A stretch of DNA of 54,700 nucleotides from positions 1-54,700 of the forward strand of contig JAGWYB010000006.1 of NCBI GenBank assembly GCA_018969585.1, written 5' to 3'. The DNA comes from Actinomycetales bacterium (GTDB lineage Bacteria; Actinomycetota; Actinomycetes; Nanopelagicales; Nanopelagicaceae). Under the pieces are notes generated by a model that saw only the letters and a list, made by a program, of their open reading frames with translations, ran no database searches and had not been told where the DNA came from. Shown one piece after another: positions 33,730 to 45,044 of the stretch; position 1 is the stretch's first letter; every line of letters begins with the position of its first letter. The position numbers were made by a program, and so were the translations under genes.

Positions 33730-34877
33730 TGCAAACTTCTAAGTCATCTCGAAGAGTTGAACGCAAACGTGTTTTGCTAGGAACAGATCCGATAATCAAT
33801 GTATCTGTATTACTTCTGACTGGAATTGGAATTCTGCTTGTTTATGCGGCAACTCGTGATTGGTTCGCAGCGAATGGCCAGGACCCTGAGTATTACTTAA
33901 AGCGACAACTTTTGAATGTAATCATCGGACTTGCGCTCGCTTACGGCGTCACGCTGATTGATTATCGATTATTGCGTGCTTACACACCAATAATTTGGGG
34001 TCTGGGCGTCCTTGGATTACTCCTAGTTCTAATTCCAGGTGTTGGAAGTATCGTAAATGGAGCAAGATCTTGGATCTCATTCCCCGGGGGATTTCAAATA
34101 CAGCCTGCAGAGATTGCTAAGTTAACAATTATTGTTGGGATGGCGCTAATTCTTGCCGAACGTGACGCGGGCGCTAAGCACCCGACCGATCGACAAGTTC
34201 TCTACTCACTATTGGTAGCAGCAGTTCCGATTCTTCTGATCGTTGCTCAGCCAGATTTAGGGACTGTTTTAATAATTTCTGCATCCGTCATTGCAATTAT
34301 TGCGACATCCGGGGCAAAGCTTCGCTGGGTAATTGGTTTAATTGTTCTAGGAATTTCAGGCGCCTATCTTGCAGTAGTAAGCGGCGAGGTAAGTGAGTAT
34401 CAACTTAATCGCCTTAGATCTTTTGTTGATCCTTTTGCCGATCCGCAGGCGACTGGATATCAGCTACGACAAGCAAGAATAACAATTGGTTCAGGCGGAT
34501 TATTCGGAAAAGGACTTTTCGAAGGCCCACAGACAAATGGCAGATTCGTTCCAGAGCAACAGACAGACTTTATTTTTACAGTCGCCGGTGAAGAACTTGG
34601 CTTTCTCGGTTCGTCGTTAATACTAATTCTTTATTTATTAATTCTTATGCGCGCGTTCGCTATTGCTCGACGTAGCAATGAGATATTTGGAAGAATTGTC
34701 ACTGTTGGAGTCATCGCCTGGTTTTCTTTCCAAATATTTCAAAATATAGGAATGACCATGGGGTTAATGCCGATGACTGGCGTTCCATTGCCATTTCTCT
34801 CTTACGGTGGCTCCAGCATGTTCGCAAATATGATTGGAATTGGCCTGTTGCAAAATGTTTATCAGCGATCCAGGTAA
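33729..34877 (+). CDS. rodA: SEDS glycosyltransferase RodA
   Basis: The 382-aa polytopic protein has the SEDS landmarks GARSWISFPGGFQIQPAEIAKL, QPDLGTVLII, ITIGSGGLFGKGLFEG, EQQTDFIFTVAGEELGF and the final GVPLPFLSYGGSS. It polymerises lipid II glycan strands with PBP2. Confidence 0.95.
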   Translation: MQTSKSSRRVERKRVLLGTDPIINVSVLLLTGIGILLVYAATRDWFAANGQDPEYYLKRQLLNVIIGLALAYGVTLIDYRLLRAYTPIIWGLGVLGLLLVLIPGVGSIVNGARSWISFPGGFQIQPAEIAKLTIIVGMALILAERDAGAKHPTDRQVLYSLLVAAVPILLIVAQPDLGTVLIISASVIAIIATSGAKLRWVIGLIVLGISGAYLAVVSGEVSEYQLNRLRSFVDPFADPQATGYQLRQARITIGSGGLFGKGLFEGPQTNGRFVPEQQTDFIFTVAGEELGFLGSSLILILYLLILMRAFAIARRSNEIFGRIVTVGVIAWFSFQIFQNIGMTMGLMPMTGVPLPFLSYGGSSMFANMIGIGLLQNVYQRSR

Positions 34878-34908
34878 CGCCAGTTTTACCCTTGAAAACG
34901 CGGTAATT

Positions 34909-35036
34909 AGGTCGACCTTCTCTTATATGTCATACTTCTCGGGTAATCGCCTCGAAAGAGGTCGCCAGACCGCTCTATAGGTGCGGTCGGCTGATCCGGA
35001 CTAAAGGCGCAACCGAAGATTTCACCCGAGAGGGTG
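34909..35036 (+). promoter_or_regulatory. Structured leader upstream of rne
   Basis: A perfect palindrome AGGTCGACCT (34909-34918) is followed by TATATGT and then three hairpins: CCTC-GAAA-GAGG (34950-34961), GCCaGACCGC / GCGGTCGGC (34964-34991, one bulged A) and CACCC-GAGA-GGGTG (35023-35036). Two have GNRA loops. This suggests a folded 5' untranslated region, possibly for RNase E autoregulation as known in Enterobacteria, though I know no matching family. Confidence 0.45.
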
Positions 35037-35054
35037 CAGAAAAAGGATTTTGCT

Positions 35055-37151
35055 ATGGCTGATGAGCCAAAAAAAACGCGTAAACGCGCTGTTAAGAAAA
35101 CCGCAGCTGAACAAGGCTCGACCGAAAAATCATCTGAAAAAAAGAATGAAAAGAAGTCAGAGCGCAAGAGTAGTTCTGCAATTCCTACACCTATTTTTCA
35201 AGCCCCAACTACAGCTCCTGCGCGAGATAAAAAGGGCGCTGATAGCCAGGAAAGTGAGAATCGTCGAAGACGTCGTCGACGCGGCGGACGCGGACGTCGC
35301 AGATCTGATCGCGAAGAGGGCGTAGAAGGAACGGCAGATTCAAAACTCGAATCAAAACTAGAGGCTAAAGATCAAAGTTCATCTTCTCAGGATAAAAATG
35401 AGCACCAAATCGCTGGCGAACCTGTATTTAAAAAGCGTCGTCGACGTCGAAGATCCGGCTCAGATGGAGTAACTCCTGGCGAAAGTGTTGAAGAAGACGG
35501 CGTAGTGACTGTTGTTAAAGTTCGAGAATCTAGACCACAGCAAGAGCGACCGAAAGAGCGAAAGAGTTTTGAGCGCCGAGACCGTAGAGAGCGGTTCCGA
35601 GAAAGAGATAGAGGCCGAGATCGTGGCCGATATGGCGACTATAAAGAAAATAGACGCCGCGGAACAATTCTCACCGACGCAGAATTTTTAGCTCGTCGCG
35701 AATCTGTCAATCGCGAGATGCTGGTTAGACAGACTGGCGATCGCACCCAAATCGCCATACTTGAAGATAATGTTTTGGTCGAGCATTATGTAAACAGAAG
35801 TAGCAATATTTCTTATGTAGGAAATGTTTACCTCGGCAAAGTTCAGAATGTTCTTCCATCAATGGAAGCGGCTTTCGTAGATATCGGCAAGGGAAGAAAT
35901 GCAGTTCTGTATGCCGGTGAAGTTAATTGGGATGAATCTGGGCTATCCGATAATAAAGAGCGAAAAATTGAAAGAGTTTTAAAAACTGGTCAATCTGTTT
36001 TAGTCCAGGTTACGAAAGATCCAATTGGACAGAAAGGCGCTCGCTTAACTAGCCAGATTTCCCTTCCAGGAAGATATCTAGTTTATGTACCTGGCGGTGG
36101 GATGAGCGGAATTTCTAGGCGTCTTCCCGATAGCGAACGAAACCGTCTAAAAGATGTATTAAAAGATTTAATTACTGATGAAGAGGGCGTAATTGTTCGA
36201 ACGGCAGCCGAAGGCGCATCCGAAGAAGAACTAACCAGAGATGTCGTTAGATTAAAAGCGCAATGGGACGATATTAAGAAGAAGTCAGAAAATTCTTCAA
36301 CAAAGGCTCCTTCACTTCTTTATGGCGAACCAGATATGACCATTAGGGTTATCCGAGATATTTTTAATGAAGATTTTCGAAAGATGACCGTTCAAGGAGT
36401 CGACGCCTGGGAAGACATTCATAACTACCTTGGCCATATAGCTCCAGAATTGATGAGTAAAGTTGAAAAATGGACTGGCACTAAAGATGTATTTACGGAA
36501 AACCGTGTTGATGAACAGCTTGCTAAAGCCTTAGACCGAAAAGTATTTCTCCCATCAGGTGGTTCACTCGTCATTGATAGAACTGAAGCAATGGTCGTAA
36601 TTGACGTTAACACCGGTAAATTTATCGGCAAGGGTGGAAATCTTGAAGAAACAGTAACTAAGAATAATTTAGAAGCTGCGGAAGAGATTGCGCGTCAACT
36701 AAGACTTCGAGACTTAGGTGGAATTATCGTCATCGACTTTATCGATATGGTTTTGGAATCTAACCGTGAACAGGTCTTGCGAAGATTGGTTGAATGCTTA
36801 GGTAGAGATCGCACTAAGCATCAAGTTGCTGAAGTTACCTCTCTTGGGCTAGTTCAAATGACAAGAAAGAGAGTGGGACAGGGCTTGATTGAGGCATTCT
36901 CCACAACTTGTGATCATTGTGGTGGTCGAGGAATTCACGTCCATATGGAACCTGTAGATAAGAAGAAATTAGACCGTGAGATAACACCAATTATTGAATC
37001 TGAAACCGAAGCGAACGATGAATTGGAAACTCCCGATTCAAATCCTGAGCCGACTCCAGATTCAAAAGAGGAGAGCGAAGATGCTCGCCCTAGGTTTGGC
37101 AGGAGACGAAGGCGGGCTGCTTCATCTGGGGTTCTTACGCCTAAATCATGA
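35055..37151 (+). CDS. rne: Ribonuclease E/G
   Basis: The 698-aa endoribonuclease cleaves AU-rich single-stranded RNA and matures rRNA and tRNA. An N-terminal extension of about 210 residues is disordered and rich in Arg/Lys/Glu (RRRRRRGGRGRRRS). Then come the S1 domain (YVGNVYLGKVQNVLPSMEAAFVDIG), the DNase-I-like catalytic site with DVNTGKF and IIVIDFIDM, and the zinc link CDHCGGRG. The acidic C-terminal tail ends in another RRRRR patch. AAAGG 8 nt upstream supports the ATG at 35055 rather than the GTG at 35034. Confidence 0.95.
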   Translation: MADEPKKTRKRAVKKTAAEQGSTEKSSEKKNEKKSERKSSSAIPTPIFQAPTTAPARDKKGADSQESENRRRRRRRGGRGRRRSDREEGVEGTADSKLESKLEAKDQSSSSQDKNEHQIAGEPVFKKRRRRRRSGSDGVTPGESVEEDGVVTVVKVRESRPQQERPKERKSFERRDRRERFRERDRGRDRGRYGDYKENRRRGTILTDAEFLARRESVNREMLVRQTGDRTQIAILEDNVLVEHYVNRSSNISYVGNVYLGKVQNVLPSMEAAFVDIGKGRNAVLYAGEVNWDESGLSDNKERKIERVLKTGQSVLVQVTKDPIGQKGARLTSQISLPGRYLVYVPGGGMSGISRRLPDSERNRLKDVLKDLITDEEGVIVRTAAEGASEEELTRDVVRLKAQWDDIKKKSENSSTKAPSLLYGEPDMTIRVIRDIFNEDFRKMTVQGVDAWEDIHNYLGHIAPELMSKVEKWTGTKDVFTENRVDEQLAKALDRKVFLPSGGSLVIDRTEAMVVIDVNTGKFIGKGGNLEETVTKNNLEAAEEIARQLRLRDLGGIIVIDFIDMVLESNREQVLRRLVECLGRDRTKHQVAEVTSLGLVQMTRKRVGQGLIEAFSTTCDHCGGRGIHVHMEPVDKKKLDREITPIIESETEANDELETPDSNPEPTPDSKEESEDARPRFGRRRRRAASSGVLTPKS

Positions 37152-37216
37152 ACTCAGTTTGACCCTAGTAACCATCAATCTCTAACCTAGGCCCCTACTT
37201 TGATTGGAAGGAAACC

Positions 37217-37534
37217 GTGTACGCGATTGTGAAAGCTGGCGGACGCCAGGAGAAAGTTGCGGTAGGCGATACCGTATTTGTCGATCGCATCGACGCCGCT
37301 CCCGGCTCTACTGTCACTTTCCCTGCTGTACTCGTTGTTGATGGTGAATCAGTTACCTCTGATCCGAAAGTACTTTCGGGTGTGAAGGTGACCGGTGAGA
37401 TCATCTCTGAAGTTAAAGGTCCGAAGATAAACATTCTTCGCTATAAGGCAAAGACTGGCTATCGTCGTAGGCAAGGTTTTCGTTCCAAGAACACGCGAGT
37501 GAAAATTACCGCGATTAATGGCGTAAGGAGCTGA
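37217..37534 (+). CDS. rplU: Ribosomal protein L21
   Basis: The 105-aa large-subunit protein starts [18 protein letters not shown] and ends with [19 protein letters not shown], the rRNA-binding C-terminus. GGAAGG precedes the GTG start. It is paired with rpmA 1 bp downstream. Confidence 0.97.
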   Translation: MYAIVKAGGRQEKVAVGDTVFVDRIDAAPGSTVTFPAVLVVDGESVTSDPKVLSGVKVTGEIISEVKGPKINILRYKAKTGYRRRQGFRSKNTRVKITAINGVRS

Positions 37535-37535
37535 G

Positions 37536-37790
37536 ATGGCATCCAAAAAAGGCGTATCGTCTACACGAAACGGTCGTGATTCGAATCCACAATATCTTGG
37601 CATTAAGAGATTCGGTGGCCAGGTCGTAAACAGCGGCGAGATTTTGGTACGTCAACGCGGTACTAAGTTCCACCCAGGTAAGAATGTAGGAATTGGCAAA
37701 GATGACACTCTCTTTGCACTTGCTGCTGGCGCGGTTGAGTTTTCAAGCGCACGTGGTCGACGCGTTGTAAATATCGTTCCGGCTTCATAA
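37536..37790 (+). CDS. rpmA: Ribosomal protein L27
   Basis: The 84-aa protein starts [22 protein letters not shown] and has [22 protein letters not shown]. Its N-terminus reaches the peptidyl-transferase centre. No N-terminal cleavage extension (as in Firmicutes) is present. Confidence 0.97.
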   Translation: MASKKGVSSTRNGRDSNPQYLGIKRFGGQVVNSGEILVRQRGTKFHPGKNVGIGKDDTLFALAAGAVEFSSARGRRVVNIVPAS

Positions 37791-37805
37791 AAAAACGGGC
37801 TTTTA

Positions 37806-37835
37806 AAAACGGGTCCGTATCAACGGGCCCGTTTT
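37806..37835 (+). terminator. Intrinsic terminator after rpmA
   Basis: AAAACGGGTCCGT-ATCA-ACGGGCCCGTTTT forms a 13-bp stem with one G-U pair and a 4-nt loop; the right arm itself ends in TTTT, with CGCTTTTC after it. It should cut L21/L27 transcripts off from obg, though readthrough is possible because the obg ribosome-binding site starts about 10 nt later. Confidence 0.75.
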
Positions 37836-37858
37836 CGCTTTTCTAAGGAGGGAGCGCC

Positions 37859-39334
37859 ATGGCTACATTTGTAGACCGCGTAACTCTCCATGCCGCCGCA
37901 GGAAAAGGTGGCGATGGCTGCGTTTCCGTACATCGTGAAAAGTTTGTGCCCCTCGGAGGTCCTGATGGTGGCAGTGGCGGCAGAGGTGGCGACGTAATAC
38001 TTGTTGTCGACCCTGGCGTGACAACTCTTTTGGATTTTCATCATTCACCACATCGCAACGCAACATCAGGTCGACAAGGCTATGGCTCCATGAAGAATGG
38101 ACCAGACGGCGAAGATTTAATTCTGGGAGTCCCAAATGGAACTGTGGTGCTCACTAAAGAAGGAAAAGTTTTGGCTGATTTAGTTGGAACTGGCTCAAGG
38201 TTTGTTGCAGCTCGCGGCGGGCAAGGTGGTTTGGGTAATGCAGCTCTTGCCTCATCGCGCAGACGCGCACCGGGATTTGCACTTCTAGGTGAACCAGGAG
38301 AGAAACGAACATTAATTTTGGAATTGAAATCGGTTGCGGATATTGGGTTAATTGGTTTCCCAAGCGCTGGCAAATCTTCGTTAATCTCTGCAATTTCAGC
38401 AGCGCGCCCGAAAATAGCTGACTATCCATTTACGACATTGGCGCCAAATCTGGGAGTAGTTCAAGCAGGCGAATCGCGATTTACAGTTGCTGATGTCCCA
38501 GGACTTATTCCTGGTGCTTCAACTGGAAAGGGCTTGGGCTTGGAGTTTCTTCGCCATATTGAGCGTTGTGCTGCTTTAGTACATGTTTTGGATTGTGGAG
38601 CGCTTGAGAGCGACCGAGATCCAATCAAAGATTTCGAAATTATCGAGAATGAATTGAAAAATTATTCCGCTGATTTAAGTGACCGCCCAAGATTAATTGC
38701 TCTCAATAAAATCGATTTACCAGATGGTAAGGCTATAGCGGATATGGTTGAGGCTGAATTTAAAGCACGCGGATATCAGGTATTTCAAGTCTCTGCGGTA
38801 GCGCGACTTGGTTTATCGGAACTTCTCTTCGCGATGGCAAAAACTGTAAATGAGTATCGCGCGGCACAGGCGCATGACGAGAAAGCAAGAATTGTTTTAA
38901 GACCGACGCCCGTTGACGATCGCGGATTTGAAGTTCTGGTAAACGAGGATGGAACATTCACCGTTTTAGGCACAAAACCAGAGCGCTGGGTACATCAAAC
39001 TAATTTCTCAAATGCGGAAGCAATTGGCTATCTTGCAGATCGCTTAGCCAGCCTCGGAGTTGAGAAAGAACTTTTCAAAAAAGGTGCGAAAGCGGGTGAC
39101 GAAGTTCGTATCGGAGCTGGTGATGATGCCGTGATCTTTGATTGGGAGCCAACAATTGAAGCTGGTGCTGAACTTCTGGCTGGCCCAAGAGGTGATGATC
39201 TTCGAATTCCTCGCGGTTGGGAAAAATTCGACGAAGAGGCAATTGATCAACTTGATGACGAGGAACTGGCTCTGCAATGGGAAAATCAAGTTGCCAATCC
39301 GACATCACCAGTAATCGAAGGCGAGAATCGATGA
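37859..39334 (+). CDS. obg: Obg/CgtA GTPase
   Basis: The 491-aa ribosome-assembly GTPase has the glycine-rich Obg domain ([26 protein letters not shown]), the G domain with G1 [10 protein letters not shown] (about residue 165), switch region [13 protein letters not shown]3 DVPG and G4 NKID, and the C-terminal OCT domain ([17 protein letters not shown] to about 430). AAGGAGGGAG precedes the ATG. The long acidic C-terminal tail overlaps proB by ATGA. Confidence 0.96.
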   Translation: MATFVDRVTLHAAAGKGGDGCVSVHREKFVPLGGPDGGSGGRGGDVILVVDPGVTTLLDFHHSPHRNATSGRQGYGSMKNGPDGEDLILGVPNGTVVLTKEGKVLADLVGTGSRFVAARGGQGGLGNAALASSRRRAPGFALLGEPGEKRTLILELKSVADIGLIGFPSAGKSSLISAISAARPKIADYPFTTLAPNLGVVQAGESRFTVADVPGLIPGASTGKGLGLEFLRHIERCAALVHVLDCGALESDRDPIKDFEIIENELKNYSADLSDRPRLIALNKIDLPDGKAIADMVEAEFKARGYQVFQVSAVARLGLSELLFAMAKTVNEYRAAQAHDEKARIVLRPTPVDDRGFEVLVNEDGTFTVLGTKPERWVHQTNFSNAEAIGYLADRLASLGVEKELFKKGAKAGDEVRIGAGDDAVIFDWEPTIEAGAELLAGPRGDDLRIPRGWEKFDEEAIDQLDDEELALQWENQVANPTSPVIEGENR

Positions 39335-40437
39335 GCGAGAGATTCAATAAACTGCAACGAGTAGTTATAAAGATTGGCTCATCGTCATTGACCGGAGCAA
39401 ATGCCGAAAACTTAAGTCCAGTTGCCGTTGACACTTTAGTCGACTCAGTAGCCACTCTTAGAAAAAGAGATATTGACGTAGTAATAGTTTCATCAGGAGC
39501 AATCGCGGCTGGCATTTCACCTCTGGGCCTTTCAGCTAGACCAAAAGATTTAGCAACGCAGCAGGCAGCCGCTGCGGTGGGACAAGGTCTACTTATTCAT
39601 CGTTATACAGAATCGCTGGCGCGCCATTCACTTATTGGCTCTCAAGTACTTATAACAATTGAAGACATCGTTCGCAGATCTCACTATCGAAATGTTAAAC
39701 AGACTTTAGATAGATTATTACAACTTGGAGTTGTGCCGGTGATAAATGAAAATGATTCAGTAGGAACTCAAGAGATTAGATTTGGTGATAACGATCGGAT
39801 TGCAGCTCTAATTTCCCACTTGGTTGGCGCGGATCTACTATTGATTATTACAGATGTCGATGGTTTGTATGATGCGGCGCCGAAAGAAGAGGGCGCAAAA
39901 TTGATTCGCGAAGTCACAGATTTTGAATCGATTGCCAATATTCGAATTGGCTCTAATTCACGTATTGGTAGCGGGGGAATGGCTTCGAAGATAGAAGCCG
40001 CGAGAATTGCCAGCGTTGGTGGAATCTCAACAGTAATGACATCTCTACCTAATGCCGCCAAAGCGTTGCAAGGAGAGAATGTAGGAACATTTTTCAAGGG
40101 CTCAAGCAAGAAACAACCCTCCAGATTACTTTGGTTAGCTCACGCATCAACAATTAGTGGACAATTACATATTGATCAAGGAGCGGCTACAGCACTGCGC
40201 GAAAAAGGAGTTTCACTTTTGGCAGCGGGCGTTACCAAAGTGCTAGGTGATTTTAATGCTGGTGACGCGATCGAAATCGTTGCGCCTAATGGAGAGATAA
40301 TTGCTCGCGGACTGGTTGGGTTTGACTCTTCTGAAATTCCACAGATGCTTGGTAAGACAACTCGAGTTCTTAAGGAAGAATTCGGAGCCGAATTCGAACG
40401 AGAACTGGTCCATCGAGATGATCTGGTGATGTTATGA
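39331..40437 (+). CDS. proB: Glutamate 5-kinase
   Basis: The 368-aa enzyme phosphorylates glutamate in the first step of proline synthesis. It starts [20 protein letters not shown] and has [35 protein letters not shown] and a C-terminal PUA domain ([21 protein letters not shown]). The ORF-track start is inside obg; the ATG at 39331 makes the usual ATGA overlap. Feedback inhibition by proline is typical. Confidence 0.95.
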   Translation: MSERFNKLQRVVIKIGSSSLTGANAENLSPVAVDTLVDSVATLRKRDIDVVIVSSGAIAAGISPLGLSARPKDLATQQAAAAVGQGLLIHRYTESLARHSLIGSQVLITIEDIVRRSHYRNVKQTLDRLLQLGVVPVINENDSVGTQEIRFGDNDRIAALISHLVGADLLLIITDVDGLYDAAPKEEGAKLIREVTDFESIANIRIGSNSRIGSGGMASKIEAARIASVGGISTVMTSLPNAAKALQGENVGTFFKGSSKKQPSRLLWLAHASTISGQLHIDQGAATALREKGVSLLAAGVTKVLGDFNAGDAIEIVAPNGEIIARGLVGFDSSEIPQMLGKTTRVLKEEFGAEFERELVHRDDLVML

Positions 40438-41702
40438 GTAATGATTTATTGATTAAGGAATTAGCAAACAAAGCCCGGATTGCCTCTTCTACTCTACGAG
40501 GTAGCAGTATCGAATCCCGAAGAGCGGCAATTCACTCGATTGCTAAAGCCATTGAAAATAATGTGAGTGAAATTTTGGCTGCTAATAACGAGGATATGAA
40601 TAGAGAGAGGTCTGCGGGTCTTTCGGAGAGTCTTCTCGACAGGTTGGAATTAACTGAAAAAAGAATTTTGGGAATTGTAGAGAGCAATCGAAAGGTTGCA
40701 TCCCTTCCCGATCCATTAGGGCGAATTTTGAAGTCTGGCATTTTGCCAAATGGACTAAAGCAAAATTTAGTTACGGTTCCATTTGGAGTCGTCGGTATGA
40801 TCTATGAAGCTCGCCCAAATGTGACGGTAGACGCTTCAGTCATCTTGTTAATGTCAGGAAATGCGGCGCTACTCCGAGGATCTTCTACGGCACGTCGAAG
40901 TAACGAGATACTTGTACAGATAATGAAGAGTGCGTTAGCCGCTACCGAAATTTCACCAGAAGTAATTCAATTAATACCCTCAGATGATAGAGATACCGTG
41001 AGAGCGTTACTGCATGCAAGGGGAAACGTTGATTTAGTAATTCCACGAGGTTCCGCATCGCTCATAAGGACTGTAGTCGATGAAGCGCTCGTGCCCACAA
41101 TTGAAACTGGCGCCGGCGTATGCCACGTATATGTTGATAAGTACGCTGATTTAGAGATGGCAATTCCAATAATTGTAAATTCCAAGACTCATCGTCCATC
41201 TGTTTGCAATGCTGCCGAGACTCTTCTTGTTCACTCAGCTATCTCAGATAACTTCTTACCAAAAGCATTAAGCGAGTTAAGTTCCAGGGGCGTGAAGTTG
41301 AACTGCGATCTACAATCTTTGGAAATTGCAAGAAAAAATGGGATTACGGCCAACCCTGCTACCAGTGAATCATGGGGAACTGAATACGGAACACTCGAGA
41401 TGAATATTGCGGTTGTCTCAGATGTTGATGAAGCTATTGAACATATAAGGACATTTGGAACTCAGCATACTGAGGCAATTGTTTCCGAGAATGAACCCAC
41501 AATAGAGAGATTCATCGCGCTATCGGATTGTGCTGCGGTTATGGTAAATACTTCGACTCGATTCACAGATGGTGAAGAGATGGGTTTTGGAGCCGAAATC
41601 GGAATTTCAAACCAGAAACTTCATGCTCGCGGTCCAATGGGTTTAGAAGCGATGACCACCACAACTTGGATTGTGAGAGGTGAAGGCCAAATCCGAGAAT
41701 GA
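40434..41702 (+). CDS. proA: Gamma-glutamyl phosphate reductase
   Basis: The 422-aa NADPH enzyme produces glutamate-5-semialdehyde. It shows the catalytic Cys in RPSVCNAAETLL (about C260), PFGVVGMIYEARPNVT, and the C-terminal FTDGEEMGFGAEIGISNQKLHARGPMGLEAMTT. It overlaps proB by ATGA. Confidence 0.95.
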   Translation: MSNDLLIKELANKARIASSTLRGSSIESRRAAIHSIAKAIENNVSEILAANNEDMNRERSAGLSESLLDRLELTEKRILGIVESNRKVASLPDPLGRILKSGILPNGLKQNLVTVPFGVVGMIYEARPNVTVDASVILLMSGNAALLRGSSTARRSNEILVQIMKSALAATEISPEVIQLIPSDDRDTVRALLHARGNVDLVIPRGSASLIRTVVDEALVPTIETGAGVCHVYVDKYADLEMAIPIIVNSKTHRPSVCNAAETLLVHSAISDNFLPKALSELSSRGVKLNCDLQSLEIARKNGITANPATSESWGTEYGTLEMNIAVVSDVDEAIEHIRTFGTQHTEAIVSENEPTIERFIALSDCAAVMVNTSTRFTDGEEMGFGAEIGISNQKLHARGPMGLEAMTTTTWIVRGEGQIRE

Positions 41703-41725
41703 TTCGGTTTAGGTAAGGTAATCCC

Positions 41726-42016
41726 ATGATTTCTCGTGAAGATGTTGCCAATCTGGCTAAATTGGCTCGGATAGATATGTCAGACGATGAGTTAGACCAT
41801 CTTGCAAGTGAGTTATCGGTAATACTGGATGCAGTCGCAAGAGTTCAAGAAGTAGCAAATTCAGATGTACCTCCAACTTCGCATCCAATTCCTATGACCA
41901 ATGTTTTTCGAATCGATGAAAATCGACCCAGCCTTTCGCCAGAAGACGCGCTATCTGGCGCCCCAGCAAGCGAAGGTCAGCGATTTAAAGTTCCTCAGAT
42001 ATTGGGTGAAGAGTGA
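41726..42016 (+). CDS. gatC: Glutamyl-tRNA(Gln)/aspartyl-tRNA(Asn) amidotransferase subunit C
   Basis: The 96-aa subunit starts [22 protein letters not shown] and ends with the [22 protein letters not shown] segment that wraps GatA. TAAGGT lies about 8 nt before the ATG. It overlaps gatA by 4 nt (GTGA). Confidence 0.92.
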   Translation: MISREDVANLAKLARIDMSDDELDHLASELSVILDAVARVQEVANSDVPPTSHPIPMTNVFRIDENRPSLSPEDALSGAPASEGQRFKVPQILGEE

Positions 42017-43500
42017 TTGTAAATAAAAGTGCGATTGAAATGTCGCAATTACTAAAAGATGGAGAAATCTCATCGGTTGATTTAACAAAAGCTCACCTTG
42101 AGAGAATTGATGAAGTTGATGGACAAGTAAAAGCATTTCTATATGTGGATCGCGAAGGTGCGCTAGCTCAAGCACAACTAGTTGATACAAAACGTAAATC
42201 TGGCGAGAAGTTATCTCCGTTAGCTGGCGTACCGCTAGCCCTAAAGGATGTAATGACGCAACGTGGGATACCTACAACTTGTGGCTCAAAGATGCTTGAA
42301 GGTTGGCGGCCGCCGTATGACTCGACTGTAGTGACAAGACTTAGATCATCAGATGTAGTAATACTGGGAAAGACAAATTGTGATGAATTCGCGATGGGTT
42401 CCTCTACTGAAAATTCTGCATATTTTCCGACTCGAAATCCATGGGATTTAAATCGAATTCCCGGTGGCTCGGGCGGCGGATCTTCAGCATCTTTAGCTGC
42501 TTATGAAGCTCCATTAGCAATTGGCACAGATACTGGCGGATCTATTCGACAACCAGCTGCCGTAACTGGAACCGTTGGAGTCAAACCAACTTATGGCGGA
42601 GTATCTCGATATGGGTTAGTCGCTTTCTCATCTTCACTTGATCAAGCCGGACCTTGCGCGAGAACCGTTCTAGATGCTGCGTACCTTCACGAAGCTATCG
42701 CCGGATACGACCCGTTAGATTCAACTTCAATTAACGCACCCGTCCCACCAATTGTTGCTGCTGCAAAAGATGGAAATGTAAAGGGAATGAAGATTGGTGT
42801 AATCAAGGAACTACAAGGTGATGGATATCAACCTGGCGTACTTAAACTTTTCAATCAATCGCTCGAAGAATTAGCAAATCTTGGCGCAGAAATTGTTGAA
42901 GTATCCTGCAAATATTTTGATTACGCATTAGCAGCCTATTATCTAATAGCACCGAGTGAGTGCTCTTCCAACCTAGCTAGATTTGATGCGATGCGATACG
43001 GCCTTCGAATCGGTGAGGGTTCCGCAGAATCAGTAATGAACTCAACTAGAGCTGCCGGTTTTGGCAAAGAAGTAAAGCGAAGAATTATTCTGGGAACTTA
43101 TGCCTTATCCAGTGGCTACTACGACGCCTATTACGGAAGCGCCCAGAAAGTACGCACGCTAATTTCCCAAGATTTCAAAGCGGCATTTGAGAAAGCAGAT
43201 GTATTAGTTTCACCGACAGCGCCTACCACCGCCTTCAAAATTGGTGAGAAATCAAATGATCCAATCGCTATGTATTTAAATGACATCGCCACAATTCCTA
43301 CAAACTTAGCTGGCGTTTGCGGAATGTCGTTGCCATCGGGTTTAGCAGAAGAAGATGGATTGCCTGCCGGATTTCAAATAATGGCAGGTGCAATGAAAGA
43401 TGATCGACTTTATAAAGTTGGCGCAGCTTTGGAGAACGCCCTTGTTAAAAAATGGGGCGGCGGTATTCTCGAACAGGCTCCGAGATTAGGCATAAAGTAA
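42013..43500 (+). CDS. gatA: Aspartyl/glutamyl-tRNA amidotransferase subunit A
   Basis: The 495-aa amidase releases ammonia from glutamine. The Ser-cisSer-Lys triad is visible: Lys in LALKDVMT, Ser in [10 protein letters not shown] and Ser in [15 protein letters not shown] start overlaps the gatC stop. GatCAB makes Gln-tRNA (and possibly Asn-tRNA) indirectly, so glutaminyl-tRNA synthetase is probably absent. Confidence 0.95.
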   Translation: MIVNKSAIEMSQLLKDGEISSVDLTKAHLERIDEVDGQVKAFLYVDREGALAQAQLVDTKRKSGEKLSPLAGVPLALKDVMTQRGIPTTCGSKMLEGWRPPYDSTVVTRLRSSDVVILGKTNCDEFAMGSSTENSAYFPTRNPWDLNRIPGGSGGGSSASLAAYEAPLAIGTDTGGSIRQPAAVTGTVGVKPTYGGVSRYGLVAFSSSLDQAGPCARTVLDAAYLHEAIAGYDPLDSTSINAPVPPIVAAAKDGNVKGMKIGVIKELQGDGYQPGVLKLFNQSLEELANLGAEIVEVSCKYFDYALAAYYLIAPSECSSNLARFDAMRYGLRIGEGSAESVMNSTRAAGFGKEVKRRIILGTYALSSGYYDAYYGSAQKVRTLISQDFKAAFEKADVLVSPTAPTTAFKIGEKSNDPIAMYLNDIATIPTNLAGVCGMSLPSGLAEEDGLPAGFQIMAGAMKDDRLYKVGAALENALVKKWGGGILEQAPRLGIK

Positions 43501-45002
43501 TGGGCTTTACTTACGAAACTTTACTTACAAAATATGAGCCTGTTTTAGGTTTGGAAGTTCACGTTGAATTAGGGACTAAATCAAAGATGTTCTGCGGTTG
43601 CAGCACTGTCTTTGGTGCCGAACCAAATACTCAAACGTGTCCGGTCTGCTTAGGTCTTCCCGGATCACTTCCTGTTGTTAATGAAAAAGCAATTGAATAC
43701 ACCATCGCTATAGGCCTGGCTTTAAACTGCACAATCGCTCCGTATTCAAGATTCGCCCGAAAGAATTACTTCTATCCCGATATGCCTAAGAATTTTCAGA
43801 CCTCTCAATATGACGAACCGATATGTTCCAATGGATTCCTTGATATTTCTATCGAAACAGATGCAGGAACCAAAGATTTTCGAATTGAAATCGAGCGAGT
43901 GCATATGGAAGAGGACACTGGAAAGTCATTACATATGGGAGGAGCGACAGGCCGAATACATGGTGCTGACTACTCACTTTTAGATTACAACCGTGCCGGT
44001 ATTCCGTTAGTGGAAATTGTTACGAAGCCAATCGTTGGTACCGGAAAATATGCTCCAGAGGTTGCTAGAGCCTATGTGGCAGAACTAAGAGATATTTTAA
44101 GAGCACTCGGCGTAAGTGATGTGAAAATGGAGCAAGGCTCACTTCGTTGCGACGCGAACGTATCTCTGCGCCCAATAGGTGAGAGCAAATTTGGTACGCG
44201 CAGTGAAACCAAGAACGTAAATTCGCTTAGAAGTGTTGAACGCGCAGTAAGAAGTGAGATGTTACGACATGGATCGCTTTTGGATGAAGGAAGGCGAGTC
44301 ATTCAAGAGACGCGACATTTTCATGAAAATACTGGCGAGACTACTGCTGGGCGATCGAAAGAGCAGGCTGAGGATTATCGTTATTTCCCAGAACCTGATC
44401 TGGCTCCAGTTACACCAAGTAAAGATTTCATCGAAAAGATACGTTCTTCACTACCTGAAAAACCCTCGACTAGAAGAAAGCGTCTTCAGGAGAATTGGCA
44501 GGTCCCAGATAAAGAGATGGCTGCCATGATTAACGCAGATGTTTTAGATCTTGTCGCTGCCACAGTTGAACTTGGCGCAGATCCCACGAGAGCGCGTGGC
44601 TGGTGGTTAGGTGAAATTGCACGCTTAGCTAATGAGCGAGAAGTCTCAGCCGGTGAATTACCAATCACCCCCAAAGATGTATCTGAAATTGTTCAGTTAA
44701 TTGATTCTGGTGAATTAACTGACAAGTTAGCTCGACAAGTTGTCGAGGGTGTAATTAATGGCGAAGGAAGGCCGAAAGAAATCATTGCAAACCGCGGTAT
44801 TAAGGTTGTTAGTGACGATTCAGCGCTGTTATCCGCAATTGAAAAGGCAATTGCCGCCCAACCGGATATTGCTGAGAAAGTCCGGGGAGGACATATTCCG
44901 GCTGCTGGCGCGCTGATTGGCGCTGTTATGAAAGAGACCAAAGGTCAGGCGGATGCCGCTAAAGTTAGGGAATTGTTACTAAGACATTTGGGACAAGGCT
45001 AG
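43500..45002 (+). CDS. gatB: Aspartyl/glutamyl-tRNA amidotransferase subunit B
   Basis: The 500-aa kinase subunit phosphorylates the misacylated tRNA. It shows [18 protein letters not shown], a zinc-type Cys set (CGC...CPVCLG), [19 protein letters not shown] and VEIVTKP, with a C-terminal YqeY-like tail. The ATG at 43500 overlaps the gatA stop by 1 nt; the ORF-track start is inside gatA. Confidence 0.95.
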   Translation: MGFTYETLLTKYEPVLGLEVHVELGTKSKMFCGCSTVFGAEPNTQTCPVCLGLPGSLPVVNEKAIEYTIAIGLALNCTIAPYSRFARKNYFYPDMPKNFQTSQYDEPICSNGFLDISIETDAGTKDFRIEIERVHMEEDTGKSLHMGGATGRIHGADYSLLDYNRAGIPLVEIVTKPIVGTGKYAPEVARAYVAELRDILRALGVSDVKMEQGSLRCDANVSLRPIGESKFGTRSETKNVNSLRSVERAVRSEMLRHGSLLDEGRRVIQETRHFHENTGETTAGRSKEQAEDYRYFPEPDLAPVTPSKDFIEKIRSSLPEKPSTRRKRLQENWQVPDKEMAAMINADVLDLVAATVELGADPTRARGWWLGEIARLANEREVSAGELPITPKDVSEIVQLIDSGELTDKLARQVVEGVINGEGRPKEIIANRGIKVVSDDSALLSAIEKAIAAQPDIAEKVRGGHIPAAGALIGAVMKETKGQADAAKVRELLLRHLGQG

Positions 45003-45044
45003 TTGAGAACAACTACCTTTAAGTTCTGAAATGGAAAAGGAATT

